6,943 bases of DNA, taken from Chloroflexota bacterium. Its GTDB lineage: Bacteria > Chloroflexota > Anaerolineae > Aggregatilineales > UBA3940. A model generated the notes under the pieces. That model made no database searches. It saw nothing but the letters and a program-made list of their open reading frames with translations, and was not told the origin of the DNA. The stretch is from the NCBI GenBank assembly GCA_024643825.1, contig JAHEME010000149.1, forward strand, positions 1 through 6,943. Reading direction: 5' to 3'. Numbering within the stretch: the first letter of the stretch is position 1; the number at the start of each line of letters is the position of its first letter. This document shows positions 5,799 through 6,943 of the stretch, piece by piece. The translations under genes and the position numbers were made by a program.

Positions 5799-6670
5799 TG
5801 CAAACGGAAAATAGCGAATACGCGCCCAGGAGATCGCGGCGCTTGACCAGTCGATTTGTGCGCTGGGCAAATCGTGCCCTGTCTCTGAACATGGTGCTCT
5901 CGTTTCTGTTCCTATATCTGCCCATCCTTATTCTGGTTGTTTTCTCCTTCAATGATTCAAGGCTGGCGGCTCGCTGGGAGGGCTTTACCCTCGATTGGTA
6001 TCGTTCTCTGCTTACCAGCCGATCCATCCTATCCTCGGCAAAGAACACCCTGATCGTGGCGGTGACCTCCACGATTATCGCTACAGGCCTGGGGACGATG
6101 ACTGCCATCGCGATGGAGCGATTTCGCTTCCCGTTCCGCCGCATCTATGACGGCCTCCTGTACATCCCAATTGTCACCCCGGAGATCGTGACAGGCGTCT
6201 CTCTGCTGGCGTTTTTCTCGCTGACATTCAATGCCATCAACAGCGCCTTCCACCTCACAGGTGACAGCGCCTTTCGGTCTGGTCTGATCACGATCACACT
6301 CACCCATGTTGCCTTCAATATCGCGTTCGTCTCGGTTGTTGTTCGAAGCAGCTTGAAGGATTTTCGCCGCTCCCTGGAAGATGCCGCCCAGGATCTGGGC
6401 GCGAATGAGTGGGTTACATTTCGGCGGATCACGTTACCCCTGATCATGCCGGGGATCATCGCTGGCGCTTTGCTCGCATTCACATTATCGCTGGATAATT
6501 TCGTCATCACGTATTTCGTGACGGGCCCCGGAGCGACGACGCTGCCCATCGAAGTGTTCGGTCGCGTCCGGAGATCGATAAGCCCTGAGATTAATGCGAT
6601 CTCGACCATTATGCTCATTATCTCAAGCATCTTTGTGTTAGCATCGCAAATACTACAGCGGCGGAAGTAG
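5798..6670 (+). CDS. potC: Polyamine-type ABC transporter permease, PotC-like, GTG start
   Basis: From the GTG at 5798 the protein is 290 residues, the same length as its PotB-like partner. The start overlaps the potB stop as TAGTG. After a basic cytoplasmic tail (RRSRR at 11-15), six hydrophobic segments follow at about 30-51, 83-107, 119-144, 162-183, 214-240 and 265-287. FSFNDSR (49-55) after the first segment is typical of PotC, and the EAA loop is EDAAQDLGAN (194-203) with ITLPLIMPG (211-219). SLDNFVITYF (231-240) resembles the conserved PotC segment. The frame stays open upstream as far as 5168, but that part is out-of-frame potB and not protein. A stem-loop covers the stop codon (6658-6683). 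Confidence 0.94.
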   Translation: MQTENSEYAPRRSRRLTSRFVRWANRALSLNMVLSFLFLYLPILILVVFSFNDSRLAARWEGFTLDWYRSLLTSRSILSSAKNTLIVAVTSTIIATGLGTMTAIAMERFRFPFRRIYDGLLYIPIVTPEIVTGVSLLAFFSLTFNAINSAFHLTGDSAFRSGLITITLTHVAFNIAFVSVVVRSSLKDFRRSLEDAAQDLGANEWVTFRRITLPLIMPGIIAGALLAFTLSLDNFVITYFVTGPGATTLPIEVFGRVRRSISPEINAISTIMLIISSIFVLASQILQRRK

Positions 6671-6683
6671 TCAATTCTGCCGC
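6658..6683 (+). other. Stem-loop across the potC stop codon
   Basis: GCGGCGGAA (6658-6666) pairs with TTCTGCCGC (6675-6683): nine pairs, one of them G-U, with an 8-base loop containing most of the potC TAG. No T-run follows, so it is not a standard intrinsic terminator. It could act as an mRNA-stability or processing site, letting the lipoprotein gene be expressed at a different level from the permeases. The pairing is seen; the role is inferred. Confidence 0.5.
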
Positions 6684-6707
6684 ATTGGAAGTACAACCGT
6701 GTCGAGG

Positions 6708-6718
6708 TAAGGAGGTGA
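6708..6718 (+). promoter_or_regulatory. Unusually long Shine-Dalgarno-like sequence without a clear gene
   Basis: TAAGGAGGTGA (6708-6718) would pair with 11 bases of the usual 16S rRNA 3' end, far more than any gene start in this window. The nearest ATG (6730) opens only MIVS and stop, and a GTG at 6715 opens a nine-codon frame ending at the same stop (6742-6744). CTCCT (6738-6742) can pair with AGGAG (6710-6714), hiding the site in a hairpin. It may drive a micro-leader, be a ribosome standby site for potD, or be a relic. Confidence 0.4.
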
Positions 6719-6782
6719 GCTATAGGAACATGATTGTCTCCTGAGGTGGCGCATAAGTTCTTTCAAAGGGAGGAAGAATAAG

Positions 6783-6943
6783 ATGAGAAGACAAGAGAAG
6801 ACACGCTGGCTTGCACTGGTGATCCTGCTCCTCGCAGCCTTGATGCTTGCATCCTGCGGCGGCGGAGAGGTCGCAACGCCCGCACCAGCAACCGAAGAAG
6901 CAGCACCAACAACCGAAGAGGCCGCACCCGCGACGGAGGAAGC
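6783..6943 (+). CDS. Lipoprotein, probable PotD-like solute-binding protein, C-terminus cut by window edge
   Basis: Only the first 53 residues are present. They form a lipoprotein signal peptide: a basic start MRRQEKTR, a hydrophobic core (LALVILLLAALML, 10-22), and a lipobox LASC with the lipidated Cys25, followed by GGG. Then comes a flexible linker of period-seven units, TEEAAP-rich (36-53), which would hold the binding domain away from the membrane. The binding domain itself lies outside the window, so the PotD assignment rests on position after potABC. Length cannot be judged. A strong GGGAGG (6768-6773) nine bases before the ATG fixes the start. This lipoprotein architecture is common for binding proteins of Chloroflexota, as I recall, and fits a cell that tethers its receptors rather than releasing them into a periplasm. 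Confidence 0.8.
   Translation, partial: MRRQEKTRWLALVILLLAALMLASCGGGEVATPAPATEEAAPTTEEAAPATEE
6888..6943 (+). repeat. In-frame 21-base repeat encoding a seven-residue linker unit
   Basis: Residues 36-53 of the lipoprotein read ATEEAAP, TTEEAAP, ATEE, continuing off the edge. The DNA copies differ mostly at third positions (gaagaa, gaagag, gaggaa), so the protein repeat is kept while the DNA has drifted. The total copy number is unknown because of the cut. Confidence 0.7.

Noticed and set aside
6686..6690. TGGAA downstream of potC as a further IclR site
   Set aside because: It is a lone half-site; no TTCCA follows at the ten-base spacing seen in O1 and O2.

Overview
The window reads as one regulated uptake-and-catabolism locus with no mobile element, CRISPR array, rRNA or tRNA that I can see. 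Layout: a divergent IclR-family regulator on the minus strand (1-393, C-terminus off the left edge); a 567-base control region (394-960); then six plus-strand genes: a class III, glutamate-1-semialdehyde-aminomutase-like PLP aminotransferase (961-2295), a PotA-type ABC ATPase (2420-3517), a histidinol dehydrogenase (HisD)-family enzyme (3563-4900), a PotB-type permease (4926-5798), a PotC-type permease (5798-6670, GTG start), and the start of a lipoprotein, almost certainly the PotD-type solute-binding protein (6783 to the right edge).

The control region is the best-resolved part. Each divergent transcription unit has a sigma70-like promoter: TTGACT-N17-TTTAAT for the regulator (minus strand, 448-476) and TTGACA-N16-TATAGA for the operon (712-739). 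At or just past each predicted start site lies the same three-half-site element, TGGAA-N5-TTCCA-N5-T(G/T)GAAC (419-444 and 752-777), in which half-sites recur every 10 bp. The palindromic core resembles known IclR operators. The simplest reading is that the IclR protein controls both itself and the operon. Between the promoters lies a separate 75-base imperfect palindrome (551-625) that looks like a dispersed intergenic repeat. The operon has a roughly 210-base untranslated leader with small hairpins but no riboswitch I recognise.

Working model (inference): the PotABC/lipoprotein importer takes up a small, probably amine-bearing compound; the aminotransferase removes or moves its amino group; the HisD-family enzyme oxidises an alcohol in it to a carboxylate with NAD+; and the IclR protein senses the compound or a product. 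No other histidine-biosynthesis gene is present, and the hisD-like gene sits inside the transporter gene set, between the ATPase and first permease, so a catabolic role is plausible. The substrate cannot be named from the sequence.

Organism: a moderately GC-rich bacterium. The lipoprotein start (LASC lipobox, GGG, then a Thr/Glu/Ala/Pro-rich linker) and the style of the HisD N-terminus suggest Chloroflexota, perhaps Anaerolineae-like. This rests on remembered family resemblance only and is a moderate-confidence guess. The lipobox shows a secreted lipoprotein is made, but not the phylum.
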